Assembly: GCA_037179335.1 (NCBI GenBank)
Contig: JAKZHN010000003.1
Coordinates: forward strand, 1,426,001 to 1,490,000
DNA: 64,000 bases
Source of the DNA: Cyclaneusma minus
Taxonomy: Eukaryota > Ascomycota > Leotiomycetes > Marthamycetales > Marthamycetaceae
Direction: 5' to 3'
This document shows positions 1 through 12,309 of this stretch, piece by piece (position 1 is the stretch's first letter; each line of letters begins with the position of its first letter). Made by a program: the position numbers and the translations under genes. A model generated the notes under the pieces. It was not told the origin of the DNA, made no database searches, and was given only the letters and a program-made list of their open reading frames with translations.

Positions 1-756
1 ACAAAGATTGCGTTCAATGATCGTGGAAACACTTACCATCAATCCCCTTTAAATCCAAATCCTACAAACGAGCCCGTTGAACTCCCTACTCCAGTCGAAC
101 ACATTGTCAGCCCGATAATGAGCAGCAGTCCACCCCAACAAGGACAACGTCGCATGAGTTCCGCCGACAACTACTACGAAGACGTCGACCCCCGCTTCGC
201 CGAGCCCATCGAGCTCGACCCCATGCCCAACGTCCGCGACTCCGACCTCGCCACCCTCCCCTCATCCACCATGCTCCCCGGCTCCCAAAACCCCGCTCTC
301 GCCAACTACAACAACTCTCTCCACCCAGTCGGCAACCACACCTTCTTTGAAGACCCGCATGCCGGCTCCCGCTCGCCGGCCGAGTCCGACCGCAGCAATT
401 TCACCAGCGTAAGCCAGCGCGGCGTGAATCCTCGATGGCCTGGCAACGGACCGACTTCAGGAATGGGCGGACCACCGATGGGCGGACCACCGATGGGCGG
501 ACCGATGGGTGGACAGATGCCGAGCTATGATGGAAGAGGCTATGGCAGTACGCCGTCGTTGATCAATCGCCGTCCGGTACCTAAACCCAGAGATGACTTG
601 GTGCTGAATTCGAATCCGGATTTCCAGCTGCCGGGCATGGGTGGTAGGGGACGAGGCGGTATGCGTGGAAGAGGAATGGGTATGGGTGGCGGCAGGATGC
701 CGGCTCCTGGCAGCGGATTAGGGGGGGCCCAGTCGGGTCCGTATCCCGGGACTTGA
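1..756 (+). CDS. palI: palI/RIM9-like pH-response protein, C-terminal tail (5' partial)
   Basis: The frame is open from base 1 to a TGA at 754-756, so only the C-terminal 251 residues are in the window and the start lies to the left. The visible part is low-complexity and has no membrane segment: an acidic block with YYEDVDPRFAEP, a Ser-rich part with RSPAESDRSNFTS, a run of GGPPM repeats (about 470-510), then RDDLVLNSNPDFQLPG and a Gly/Arg/Met-rich end. These blocks resemble the cytoplasmic tail of fungal PalI/Rim9, the membrane protein that helps the PalH sensor in ambient-pH signalling. In that family four N-terminal membrane spans precede such a tail; they would be outside the window. The assignment rests on recalled tail motifs only, so it is moderate. 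Codons shift from C-rich to G-rich near base 400. Confidence 0.55.
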   Translation, partial: TKIAFNDRGNTYHQSPLNPNPTNEPVELPTPVEHIVSPIMSSSPPQQGQRRMSSADNYYEDVDPRFAEPIELDPMPNVRDSDLATLPSSTMLPGSQNPALANYNNSLHPVGNHTFFEDPHAGSRSPAESDRSNFTSVSQRGVNPRWPGNGPTSGMGGPPMGGPPMGGPMGGQMPSYDGRGYGSTPSLINRRPVPKPRDDLVLNSNPDFQLPGMGGRGRGGMRGRGMGMGGGRMPAPGSGLGGAQSGPYPGT

Positions 757-1939
757 TGATACCGTTTAGGGGCATTTACAAACGAGGGTTTGATTACGCG
801 ACTTGATGGTCGATTAGCTCTTTGACGTTGAATCATCACCCACCGTCTCCACGCGAACTACGACGCACGCACGCTTTCTATACAAATTCCCCGACAGGGT
901 CGACTGGTTTCTTTTTTCTCTTCCTGCGTTAATGGCATGAAATTGCATTGGGATCGGGCTGTTTCTGGCATCCGGCACATGGGATCACACGGTGTTGGGG
1001 AGAAGTGTCTTACTTCATCTTGCTAGCACGGGGACATTCTGGGAATAATAGCCTTGTCCTATTGTCTCCCGCACTACTGCTTGCTACTAGCGAATCCATC
1101 ATTGCTTGTTTTATTGGTTTCTTATGGGGGGAAAGGAGAGGAATGGAATGGGACTGGAATGGGCAAATCAAGGCAAGCAAGCAAAGCATCAATCTACTAT
1201 ACCCTTTGAAAGGCCTCTGAAGAGGAGGAGGAGGAAGAGCGTTACGCGGGATTAGGGGGGCGAGAGGCCCTGGTTAGCGGAGGGGGTTGGAAGGAACTCC
1301 TGGGAGGGCTGGGCAGCTGTGTGAGTTGTGTAGATAGCTAGCTAGATGGGTGGAACGGATTAGGAATTAATACTGTTCTACTCAACCTCTTGGAATGTCG
1401 TGTTTTTGGGGGAAGGTGAATTTGACGATGTGCTGCAGAAGTGAGACAGACTAATTTACGTTATTCCGGACGTCCATAGCGAGAATAGTGAGAATCGCTT
1501 TTGTTTACCACAGTTTCGACGAGTTTGTCGGAACGCTTGCGCTATCCCCGTCGTGTCTGGACATCGAGGACATTGTATAAAGCTAGTTCCGAGATATTGG
1601 CAAGCCAGAATTCGTGTTTTCTACAGAGTGAGCGATCATCAGACATCAATACCGTCAAGCTGCCCATCATGGTCCATGATCCGCAAACGCCACGCTGGCA
1701 TCTGCTTTTGACTTGTTGCGTGACTTCTAGGAGAAAGCCGGGAAGAGACCGACCAGTTTACAAATTTCTTTCAACATCTCTGAGCGTTAACTTGTAATTA
1801 TCTTTTGCCTATAATCCACCGTTTCAGTCTCTCTTACTGACCGAGTCGTCAAGGTTAACAATAATGCAAGGCTCCAACACCAATTCACAAAACCCACTTG
1901 GGGCCCCACACACCTTCATCATCCCGAACATTGAACATA
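757..1939. other. Intergenic region between convergent genes
   Basis: 3' flank of the palI-like gene and 3' flank of the minus-strand SDR gene. Purine-rich stretches (about 1210-1290) are visible. The only open frames are short and show no domain or splice-supported structure. I see no gene here. Confidence 0.6.
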
Positions 1940-2907
1940 TCAGCAAATCCCCTTTCCACCATCAACCTCCATACACACCCCCGTAATAAAACTAGCTTCG
2001 TCACTCGCCAGCCACGCACACGCATTCGCTACATCACTCGTCTCACTCAAGCGTCCCAACGGCACTTGCGCTACGAATTTCTCTCGGTTTTCAGGCGTAT
2101 CTTCAACGCCCACAAAGGATGAGAATAGCTGGGTGCCACAGAGCAGTGGGAGGATGGCGTTGACGCGGATATTGTGTGGGCCGTATTCGGCGGCTAGGCC
2201 TTTGGTTGCCTGTTCACACAACGTCTCAGCAAAATACCATTATACCATAAAAACATTTCTGTCACAATTTCCAAGTTCAAGCAACAAGCTTCGAATGGTG
2301 TTTGGGAAGCAGAATTAAAAATTGGTAAACGAAGGCAGATGTGGGAGAAGTGAGGATGAAAACTAATGTATCCAAGGTAGGTACTTACGTTGGCAACGGC
2401 CCCTTTACTAGCATTATACCAAACCAAGCCACCCCTCGGCCGCAACGCCCCAATACTAGCAATATTAACAATCACCGCGCCCTTCTTCCCCTCCATCGCC
2501 TGCGGCACGAACGCCTTCACCGAGTGAAAAATGCTCTTCACATTCACCGCAAACACCTTGTCAAATTCCTCTTCCGTAACTTCCACGGTGGGTTTGTTCT
2601 TGTATGTGGTGCCGGCATTGTTGATTAGGATGTCTACACTGCCGTGTTTGGAAACGATTTGTTTGATGACGGAGTCCCAGGAGGAGGACGAGGTTACGTC
2701 GGCAAGGAGGAATGTGATGCTGCCGACGGAGGAGGAGGAGGAGGAGGAGGTGTAGGAGGAGGCGATGGATTGGCCGCCTTCGGCATCGATGTCGGTGATG
2801 ATAACGTGGGCGCCAAGGGAGGCGAGCTTGTGGGCGATGGCACTGCCGAAACCTGCGGGGCTGCCGGCGCCGGTGACGAGAGCGACTTTGCCTTCGAGTG
2901 AGGGCAT
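1940..2907 (-). CDS. Short-chain dehydrogenase/reductase (SDR), 2 exons
   Basis: Exons on the minus strand are 2907-2389 and 2209-1940, giving 262 residues. The 179-base intron has donor GTAAGT and acceptor ACAG, and joining restores the classical stretch ASKGAVAN|ATKGLAAEYG. Classical SDR features are present: the nucleotide-binding loop TGAGSPAGFG near residue 11, an Asp-containing ITDID after strand 2 (suggesting NAD over NADP), NNAG near 90, catalytic Ser in NIASIGA, catalytic YNASK, and a C-terminal VDGGKG. It should be a cytosolic NAD(P)-dependent oxidoreductase with a small-molecule alcohol or ketone substrate; the sequence does not tell which. The start at 2907 was chosen because MPSLEGKVALVTG is the usual family beginning; an in-frame extension upstream to 3012 looks like leader. 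Oddity: a poly-Ser insertion of microsatellite origin between strands 2 and 3. Confidence 0.88.
2728..2750 (+). repeat. (GGA)n microsatellite coding for poly-Ser in the SDR
   Basis: An almost perfect GGA run that on the minus strand reads TCC codons and encodes a stretch of seven consecutive serines within the SDR protein. A second Ser run lies about 15 residues downstream. Confidence 0.9.
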
Positions 2908-3892
2908 GGTGGTGAGATTGGTTGCTTTGGAAGTTTGTATTCCTAAGCAATCAGAGCTGGGAGAGAAACGGGGACTGATTGGGATATCTGTTTGATGTGG
3001 CTCGAGAGTCACCGGAGATCGAAATAGAAGTAGCCAAAGGATTCAAAGAAACTAGTAGGGGAGAAGGAACAAATAGATATAAGAGGGACCCTTGTTTTTG
3101 TATAGCAAGAGCAATGGACGAGGGGTAGTGTGGGGTTGTACGACAGCGGGCAGATCCCGCAGATGCGGGGAAGGACATAAGGGTACCATTGAAGATCAAC
3201 ATCACATGTTATCCCATCGCCATGTGTCTGACCGACAGGTTGTGTGGAAGCTTGAGATAGAAAGATAGAAGATTCTTTAAAATTTACTTAGCTGAAAACA
3301 TGGAGCCTGGAAGGAGATGTTGGGAGATGGGATCGAGATAGCCATTAGCCACTCACTTACTAGCTGCCACCTGTATGCTACCAAGCTTGAAAAACAGCCA
3401 GAGATCATCAAAAGACGTGAGTGGGCGTGTTCCTGGAAGCTGAAAAGAAAGAGAGGTGCTCAGGTGAAGCTCAAGATGACGAGAAGCGCGGTCTTCGGCT
3501 CAAACCCTGGCAAAATTATGTCAGCAGCACCCCAAGCCACGAAGAATCCTCATCGGGACCATTTCTACCTCGTACATTTGAGCATCCACACCAATCTTCC
3601 TAATTATGGATCGCTCATTTGCTCACCAGTCGTTCAGCTCAGCTCGCAGATCGTTCTTGCGATGTCCTCCATGATCGCCTAGGATACCCGGTCGCCCCTT
3701 TCATCAGAGCAACCCCACCATTACCTCCGAGCTCTTTCGCTGATATGACATAGCGAACAATCATCTCACCAGTTGCGCCAACAATATGTGCCACTAGACT
3801 GCTCGAACTTCTCAAACTTCTGGAGTCATCGTTCGCTGTGAAACTCCATCCGACGTTCCTTCAAACTTCACCAACCCCACCGATCCTTCACC
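2908..3892. other. Divergent intergenic region, SDR and CAB2 promoters
   Basis: The SDR gene leaves to the left and CAB2 to the right, so both promoters should lie here. The region just before CAB2 (3700-3890) is pyrimidine-rich, as in many fungal leaders. No further gene is visible. Confidence 0.55.
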
Positions 3893-5020
3893 ATGCCCCT
3901 CGACTCCGAGGCTGCTCACGCCGAGCGAGACTACTTCAATGAAAATCTTGCTCCGAAGACGCTCGAAAGAGATACTCGACTGGCGAAGGAGTTCATAGAA
4001 CAACATGCTGCAATCGAAGGCAGGAAACTCGTCCTTATCACGTCGGGCGGAACGACCGTTCCCTTGGAGAAAAACACCGTGCGATTCATCGACAACTTCA
4101 GTGCCGGAACTCGTGGCGCAACATCCGCCGAGTACTTTCTCGAGGCCGGCTATGCGGTCATATTCCTCCACCGTCAACACAGTCTTCTGCCATACTCGAG
4201 GCATTACAGCCATTCGACAGACTGTTTCCTGGATTTCTTGCGCGAAGGTCCGGATGGAAGCGTAGTAGCGAACGAAGGATACCGCGAGAAGATGATCCGC
4301 GTCTTGCGCAAATACAATGCAGCGAAAGAGAAGAACCTGCTCCTTACCCTCCCATTCACAACCATCAACGACTACCTCTTCGTGCTCCGTTCCGTCGCGC
4401 AACTCATGCAACCCCTCGGCCCCCGCGGTCTCCTCTACCTGGCAGCCGCGGTCTCCGACTTCTTCGTACCCCCTGAGCGCATGCCCGACCACAAGATCCA
4501 ATCCACAAACGCCTTCGCATCAGCGAATCGACAGCCACCACAAGACGAAGAAGCATTTGACAATTTCGACTCTTCGCCGGCAGTCCCGCGCAGCAAGCGC
4601 CTCATCATCGACCTCGACCCCGTTCCCAAATTCCTCAAAAACCTCGTCGACGGCTGGGCGCCCGAAGGCATGATCGTCTCCTTCAAGCTGGAAACCGACC
4701 CCGCCATCCTAATCCACAAAGCACAATACTCACTAACCCGCTACCAACACCACCTCGTAATCGGCAACCTGCTGCCCACGCGAAAATGGGAAGTAGTATT
4801 CGTAGCACCAGGACAGAAAGACAAGTGGATTCGCGTCCCGCGACATCGCAGGAAGAAGAGCGGTATGCAGGGGGCAGAGACGCTGGGTGCGGCTGAACAG
4901 GAGGAGCCGATGGATCCCAAGGATTTGCCGGATGGCGAGCCGGAGCTGGAGATTGAGAGCCTAATTATTCCGGCCGTGGAGGAGTTGCACGCTAAGCATA
5001 TTGAGGCGAAAAGGCAGTGA
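3893..5020 (+). CDS. CAB2: Phosphopantothenate-cysteine ligase
   Basis: Single-exon gene of 375 residues; yeast Cab2 is of similar length. It joins 4'-phosphopantothenate to cysteine, the second step of coenzyme A synthesis, in the cytosol. The DFP/CoaB-type fold is visible: VLITSGGTTVPLE (about 46-59), the conserved RFIDNFSAGTRGA (about 64-76), the HRQHSLLPYSR loop, LYLAAAVSDFFVP (about 182-194) that forms the substrate pocket, and MIVSFKLETDP (about 258-268). Eukaryotic Cab2 lacks the CoaC decarboxylase half, as here. The ATG has a good context (TTCACCATGC) and follows a pyrimidine-rich leader. Family insertions before the C terminus are acidic and probably disordered. No intron is needed. 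Confidence 0.95.
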   Translation: MPLDSEAAHAERDYFNENLAPKTLERDTRLAKEFIEQHAAIEGRKLVLITSGGTTVPLEKNTVRFIDNFSAGTRGATSAEYFLEAGYAVIFLHRQHSLLPYSRHYSHSTDCFLDFLREGPDGSVVANEGYREKMIRVLRKYNAAKEKNLLLTLPFTTINDYLFVLRSVAQLMQPLGPRGLLYLAAAVSDFFVPPERMPDHKIQSTNAFASANRQPPQDEEAFDNFDSSPAVPRSKRLIIDLDPVPKFLKNLVDGWAPEGMIVSFKLETDPAILIHKAQYSLTRYQHHLVIGNLLPTRKWEVVFVAPGQKDKWIRVPRHRRKKSGMQGAETLGAAEQEEPMDPKDLPDGEPELEIESLIIPAVEELHAKHIEAKRQ

Positions 5021-7364
5021 GGACAGATGGGATTATTCCTTATCTAGACGGGCGCCTCCCCGGAGACTAGTGCTGTCTTATTTTAGATGTGGTACAGACT
5101 CGGTTAGACGTAATCTGCCTAGTGTATAAACTACAGCTTTTACTCCGGCACGACTTGGCGAATTCGTCGAGTCAATCCGTGGATGATGAAGATCTCAAGA
5201 CACGAGGTTTTCATGCCCTTTGACGCAATTATTTCTCGATCTCCTGGTTTTTCTGTTGATTGATAGAACTTGTTTTGTGGAAGCTTCTATCCAGACCACG
5301 GTCTACCAAGGTCTGGTGTATTCCATTAATTCAGTTTCTGGGAACCGGATTACGACATTTCCCCAACTGCCGCAAATTCAATCCAGACGTCAAGGACTCG
5401 GACTTCTAGCTCGACCCGCACCCGCTGTCTCTGAAGTGCTGCTTGCTTCATTTCAAACTACTATTTAGCATCGGGAGGCGCAGTCTACAGAGATTAAACT
5501 CCTCAAAGTCCGAGGGCAACAAAGCCCGTAACTTATGTCCAAAGGCCTTTCGGATTTTCGGAACTTGGGGGAACGTCCGTGTATGGACAGTATGTCGACT
5601 GACGGACAGTTTTTTGCAAAGCACGGCTGAAACTGGATCAAGACGGGATGTTCGAGGAGCTGTGAGGCGATGGTGCACGGCTACACAGCCGCAAGTGCAA
5701 GGCGGGCTGATGACTTGTGGATCTGACAAGGTGTTTGGGATGGCCAGTAAGTGTCCGAAATCTGGAAGAGGGCTGAACAGCTTACGCAAAAATAGACGAT
5801 GGTTGCCGACTCCTTCTGACTCTCTCTCGATTCACTCTATGAATGAAGCCTATGTTATCTATAGAACGGAAGAAACGAGTCTAGTAATAGGCAGGTAGTT
5901 ATTTGAGGTCTTGATCTCGAATTATCGATACGCCACTCCGAATTCCGAAAAAGATCCATGCATGGAAGCCTTTCCACATGCTGCATGACGGTGCGCCAAG
6001 ACTTTTGGACAGATCTTTGGGATTTCAGCATGCACATATATGATTTGACATCCGGTCTCTCGGTATCTGGAAAAAGTACCCATCAGCCTTCTCTATCTCG
6101 CGGCCTCGCCCCTTCCCGAGTTGTCCCGGCTGTGAGGCGTTCTGACAGTCGACACCAGGCTGTTCGAGTAGTGTCTGGTCTGAGAGGAAGAACATACATG
6201 GCAAATGCTTTTTACTCACACACATAGCGTTTTATATGACGGATTACTAGGTAGTGAATTACTGAGGTCCTCTGGCGCATGGATGATTGGCAATTGGTGC
6301 CGAGCCGACAGATCGACGTCAGTCTGGAGCATGGCGTGCGCCAGGTCGTTGGAAGGGGGGTGAAAATAGAACAGCCTGGGGGATCTCGGAGTTTTTGATG
6401 GCTTTGGGAAAATAAATTCACATATTCAGACATCTTGATATCGATAATGGCATGTGTCAGAGCGAACCAAGTCATCATGAACCTTTTTCTTATCGTTTAA
6501 GGGGCCCACGATTACTCAGACTGCTTGTTCGAGAGTTCTAAAACTTGAGGTGTAGGGCTGAGCCTTGGGGCTGCAAAATCCCAACAACAACATATGCAAT
6601 CTGGACCAAAAAAAGATGGATGATACTCTAGTCTCACCCATCTCGGACTCTTGCAAACAAGATAAAAGAAGCTTCGTTGGTGGCAGGGACGACATGTGTC
6701 AGATTCGATACAGTTGATGTGCACGGCTTTGCGTGTCCGAAACCTCGGACACGGTATTTATGCAGTCCCCGAGGCTCAATTCCAGATCTCGCGCTACACA
6801 AACCACGAGTCGGCAGCGTGTCATTGGTCTTGGCCGGACCGGCGCTATCAAGTACGATGGCGTCAAGTCAGCTCCAAAGCTACCAGGTCCACAATCCCAT
6901 CCAGGACCACAAAAAGCACAGCTTCGAGCCCTTCGGATCACAAAGCAAGCCACGGATGCTGGACCTACCGAAATGCATGTGCTTTCCTTGGGTCCCTGAG
7001 CCCCGAAGAAACGGATCGTCCAAAAACACCGGCCCCAGCTCCACCTGAGAAATAGCTCCTGATGATCACAGCTTTGGCAGGTTGAGGCGCGTTGGCGTAG
7101 TCCTTTTGCTTTTCTACTACTTCCCGTATCGGATTTAATTTCTGTACGCGCGGCGGCGTTCTGCTTTACAAAAGAACTAGACCTCCCTTCTTCCCCTTGC
7201 AACCTCTTTTCTTTGTGGTTGCTTTCCTCTTTGTTGCTATATTCCGCCCAGCTGCAAACCCCAAGTCTCACAAGCCTTGTGTCGTCATTGCCCAACTTTT
7301 CTCCTACTGGCGAGTCTCGAACCCCAAGTGAGAGGTGCACACTGCCCTCACCGCGCTGCCAGTC
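5021..7364. other. Intergenic region upstream of the ABC transporter
   Basis: About 2.3 kb between CAB2 and the transporter. It contains many short open frames on both strands, none with a recognisable domain or sensible splice joins. The last 250 bases (about 7120-7364) are pyrimidine-rich and probably the transporter leader. An antisense open frame of 362 codons (6699-7787) is discussed among the rejected items. Confidence 0.55.
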
Positions 7365-10300
7365 ATGGCGTCGGAAAGGAATTCGGAGAAGGAGTTTGAC
7401 AACTCTCTGTCGCCAAACTCGTCCAGCTCGGTTCCCGACAAGGAAGATCAAGTCAGTCGTGCTGAAATGGAGGAAAGCGAGGAGCAGGAAGCTCACTTTG
7501 AGCCAATTCGAGCCGGTGACGAAGCACATCTCAGACGGATCGCCTCGACTATCAGCGAGAGACAAAAGTCTTTTCATGGGAGACACCATGAGAATACTTC
7601 TTTGGAGAAGACTAACACGCTCGCGGGCCTTTCTCCGGATTCCCCCGAGTTGAATCCTGATTCGCCCGAGTTTGACGTCTACAAATGGGCTCGCATGTGA
7701 GAGGGATTCTAGAAGATTGCCCTGGTGGCGTACCTTGACTAATTCTGTGGTTAGGATGATGCATTTGTTGGACGAAAAGGGTGTCAAACAACGACGGGCC
7801 GGTGTTGTATGGAGAGATCTGCGAGTATCCGGGACGGGTTCAGCTCTTCAATTGCAGGCTACTGTCGGCTCCATGCTCATGGCACCCTTCCGTATTGGCG
7901 AGGTCTTCGGCTCGCAACCAGAAAAGATCATTCTGAATGATTTCGAAGGATGTCTCAAATCTGGCGAGATGCTTGTAGTTTTGGGTCGTCCAGGATCGGG
8001 ATGTAAGAATACCATTTCCTCCGCATCTATCGAACCATCTGCTTACTATCATTGCCAGGTTCGACTTTCCTGAAAACCATCACCGGAGAACTCCAGAGCC
8101 TGAAGATGGGCAAGGACTCGGTGATCCATTACAACGGCATTCCGCAAGAGACGATGTTGAAACAGTTCAAAGGCGAGGTGGTCTACAACCAGGAAGTTGA
8201 TAAGCACTTCCCTCATCTTACGGTTGGCCAGACTTTGGAGTTTGCGGCCAAAACACGAACACCGCAACAGCGCGCGTTGGATATTGATCGAAAGACCTAT
8301 GCCCAACAGATCACGCAGATCGTCATGGCTGTTTTTGGCCTGACGCATACCTATAATACGAAAGTCGGGAACGACTTTGTAAGAGGTGTATCTGGTGGTG
8401 AGCGGAAACGTGTCAGTTTGGCGGAGATGGCTCTTGCTGGAAGTCCCATTGCAGCTTGGGACAACTCGACGAGGTATGCTTTTCTGTGTTTGTCTTTGTA
8501 TTCCACTGATTATGTCGCCCGAGTACTTTGACTGTTCCAAAGCACTCAGAACATTTCCAATCACTAGTTGCGATCTGCATAAACATGGAAATAATGCTAA
8601 CTATCATCAGAGGTCTCGATGCAGCCACAGCCTTGGAATTCACGAAATCGTTGCGAATGTCATCAAACCTAGCAGGCACAGTTCAAGCCGTAGCCATCTA
8701 CCAGGCCTCAGAGAGTATCTATCAAGAGTTCGACAAGGCCACTGTCCTGTACGAAGGCCGACAAATCTACTTCGGCCCTGCCAAGAAGGCAAAGCAGTAC
8801 TTCATTGACATGGGCTGGGAATGTCCCAAACGACAAACCACTGGTGACTTCTTGACATCAATCACCAATCCTCAGGAACGGAAACCCCGAGACGGTTTCG
8901 ACGGCAAAGTTCCTCGTACCCCGCAGGACTTTGAGCAATACTGGAAACAGTCAGAAGCGAGGAAGCAACTGATGCAAGAGATGGATGAACACGAGGAAAA
9001 ATTCCCTGTTGGTGGTGACACTATTAAGGAAATGGCAGAGGGCAGGAAGGCAATGCAAGCAAAATACGTGCGACCGGAGTCTCCCTACACCGTCTCGATC
9101 CCTATGCAGATCAAATACTTGACGCAAAGATCCTATCAACGAGTCTGGAACGACAAGACTGCCATCGTAACGACCTCGGTTGGCCAGATCGTCATGGCCC
9201 TTATTATCGGTTCAATCTTCTACGACACACCTAACAACACCGCTTCGTTCTTCCAAAAGGGAGGTGTTCTCTTCTTCGCCGTCCTTCTCAACGCCCTCAT
9301 CTCCGTCAACGAAATCAACAGTCTTTACGATCAACGGCCAATTGTTGAAAAACAAGCGAGTTACGCCTTTTATCACCCATTCGCAGAAGCCTTTGCTGGT
9401 ATTCTTGCGGATATACCGGTCAAGTTTATCATCGCGGTCGGCTTTAACATCATCCTGTACTTCCTGTCTGGTCTTCGGAGAGAACCCTCGCAATTCTTCA
9501 TTTATTTTTTGTTCTCGTTCGTGATCACAATCACAATGAGTCAGGTATTCAGAGGTGTTGCAGCTACCACGAAAACCGTCTCTCAGGCACTGGCAATAGC
9601 GGGTATCTTGATTCTTGTTCTGGTCATCTACACTGGCTACGTTATACCTCGGAAGGACATGCATCCTTGGTTTAAATGGCTGACCTGGATCAACCCTGTG
9701 TTCTACGCGTTCGAGGCGCTCATGGTAAACGAACTACACGGCCGCCGTTTCGCATGTTCCGCTCTTGTCCCGTCCTACGGCACCGTTGGCGATACCTTTA
9801 TTTGCAATTCCCAAGGCGCCGTCATCGGACAAATGACTGTATCTGGTGACGACTTCGTGGAAACCGCATACGGATATACCTACGCCCATATCTGGAGAAA
9901 CCTAGGCATCCTGTTCGCCTTCATGCTCTTCTTCATGTTCATCTACCTCGTCGCCACCGAATTCAACTCAGCAACAAGCAGCACCGCAGAAGTCTTAGTC
10001 TTCCGACGTGGCCATGTACCCAAGTACCTGGAAAAAGCCGAGAAGGCAGCAAAGAACGACGAGGAGGCTGTTGCCGCGGCCCCGGCTGGAGGCAATGAGG
10101 ATGAAGAACTGGACCGAGAGCAGGACGACAAGATTGGAGTTTTGGCTAAACAGACTGATGTTTTCACCTGGCGCAATGTCTGCTACGATATCCCTGTCAA
10201 GGAAGGACAGCGACGTCTGCTTGACAACGTTTCTGGTTGGGTCAAACCGGGTACTTTGACTGCTCTCATGGGTGTTTCAGGGGCTGGCAAAACGACACTT

Positions 10301-12309
10301 CTCGATGTTCTTGCCCAGCGTGTTTCGATGGGTGTGGTCACTGGAGATATGTTCGTCAGTGGCAAGCCTCTCGACGAGTCATTCCAGCGCAAGACAGGAT
10401 ATGTCCAGCAGCAAGATCTCCATCTCGAAACGACGACAGTCCGTGAGGCTCTGCGCTTCTCGGCACTTCTCCGTCAACCCAAGTCTGTTTCCAAGCAAGA
10501 GAAGTTTGACTTCGTTGAAGATGTCATCAAGATGCTTAACATGTCAGACTTCGCTGAAGCTGTTGTCGGTGTCCCCGGAGAAGGATTGAATGTCGAGCAG
10601 CGCAAGCTTCTTACCATTGGAGTGGAGCTCGCCGCTAAGCCGGCTCTTCTTCTCTTCCTCGACGAGCCCACCTCCGGGTTGGACTCTCAGTCGTCCTGGG
10701 CCATCGTAGCTTTCCTTCGCAAACTCGCAGACAACGGCCAGGCCGTGCTCGCCACCATCCATCAGCCCTCAGCCATCCTCTTCCAAGAATTCGACCGCCT
10801 CCTTTTCCTCGCCAAGGGCGGAAAGACCGTCTACTTCGGTGACATTGGCAAAGACTCTCATACTCTTCTCGACTACTTCTCTCGCAACGGCGCCAAGGAC
10901 TGCGCCCCTGACGAGAACCCTGCTGAATACATGCTCACAATGGTCGGTGCTGGTGCCACCGGAAAATCCGACAAAGACTGGCACCAGGTCTGGAAAGATT
11001 CGTCCGAAGCGAAAGAAGTGCAAGAAGAAATCAACAAAATCCACGAGAAAATGGCCTCTGAAAAATCCTCCGACGACTCGGCCGAATCGCACTCGGAATT
11101 CGCCATGCCCTTCACATACCAGCTGCAACAAACCACCATCCGCGTCTTCCAGCAATACTGGCGCACACCCGAATACATCTACGCGAAGCTATTCCTCGGC
11201 ATAGCATCTGCCCTTTTCATCGGCTTCTCCTTCTTCCAAGCCCCCAACACGCAACAGGGCTTGCAAGACGTCGTCTTCTCCATCTTCATGGTAACCACCA
11301 TTTTCACCACGCTCGTGCAACAAATCATGCCGCGCTTCGTCACGCAACGCGATCTTTACGAAGTGCGCGAGCGTCCCTCGAAAGCCTATTCCTGGGCCGC
11401 TTTTCTGATCGCCAATTTGGTCGTCGAACTGCCTTATCAAATCTTGCTCGGCATTGTGGTTTATGCTAGCTACTACTATCCCATCTTTGGCATTCCGTCG
11501 TCGGCAAGACAAGGCCTTACGCTGCTGTTCATAACACAGTTTTTCGTCTTTGCAAGCACGTTTGCACACATGTTGATTTCGTTCCTGCCCGATGCGGAGA
11601 CAGCTGGTAACATTGCCACTCTGCTATTCGCACTCTGTCTCACTTTCAACGGTGTCTTCCAACCACCGCAAGCACTCCCAGGCTTCTGGATGTAAGTCCT
11701 TCCCCACCCCCCTATCTACCAACCCATTCTCATCCATTTTTTTTTCTTCAACAAAACTAACTTCCCGCTTTCCCAACCAGTTTCATGTACCGCGTCTCCC
11801 CCCTCACCTACCTCGTCGGCGGCATCGTCGGCACCGGCCTGCACGCGCGCCCCGTCGTCTGCGCACGCTCCGAACTCGCCATCATGAACCCACCCAGCGG
11901 CCAAACGTGTTCCCAATGGCTCAGCACCTACGCCAACGCGTCCGGCGGCTCCATCTACAACCCATCCGCCACATCAAACTGCGAATTCTGTTCCTACACC
12001 ATTGCCGACCAGTTTCTCGAGGGCGTGGGGATTAGTTATAGTGATAGGTGGCGGAATTACGGATTGGGGTTTGTGTATATTGTTTTTAATATTTGTGCGG
12101 CGGTGGCGTTTTATTATTTGGTGAGGGTGAGGCCGAAGCAGAAGAGGAGTGAGAAGGGGGGGAAGGGGAAGGGTGGGAAGGATGGGAAGCAGGCGGAGGG
12201 GGAGAGGAAGGCGAAGAAGGGGGTGTTGGGGATGTTTAGGAGGGATCCGAAGGAGGAACCCAAGGGGGAGGAGAAGAAGAGGATGGCTAATTCGGCGGCT
12301 ATGACTTGA
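7365..12309 (+). CDS. Full-size PDR-type (ABCG) multidrug transporter, 5 exons
   Basis: Exons 7365-7696, 7755-8002, 8059-8473, 8611-11691 and 11781-12309 give 1534 residues, the usual size for fungal PDR pumps with NBD-TMD-NBD-TMD order. All four introns have GT-AG ends, and each join restores family sequence, for example GRPGSG|CSTFLKT and GFW|IFMYRVSPLTYL. NBD1 has the PDR-typical degenerate Walker A GRPGSGCST (about 190), signature VSGGERKRVS (about 304) and WDNSTRGLD. NBD2 has canonical GVSGAGKTT (about 887), the degenerate signature LNVEQRKLLTIGVEL and LFLDEPTSGLD. Membrane segments follow each NBD (about 515-780 and 1180-1470). It should export hydrophobic compounds such as azoles or plant defence chemicals across the plasma membrane. 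Unusual is the Lys/Gly-rich last 60 residues. The Ser/Asp/Glu-rich N terminus is a typical regulatory region. Confidence 0.96.

Noticed and set aside
3812..4501. Minus-strand frame of 229 codons in CAB2
   Set aside because: It is the complement of conserved CAB2 coding sequence.
6699..7787. Antisense open frame of 362 codons over the transporter leader and first exon
   Set aside because: It overlaps the well-supported first exon of the PDR transporter, has no domain, and its sequence is Arg/Ser-rich as expected from the reverse strand of C-rich DNA.
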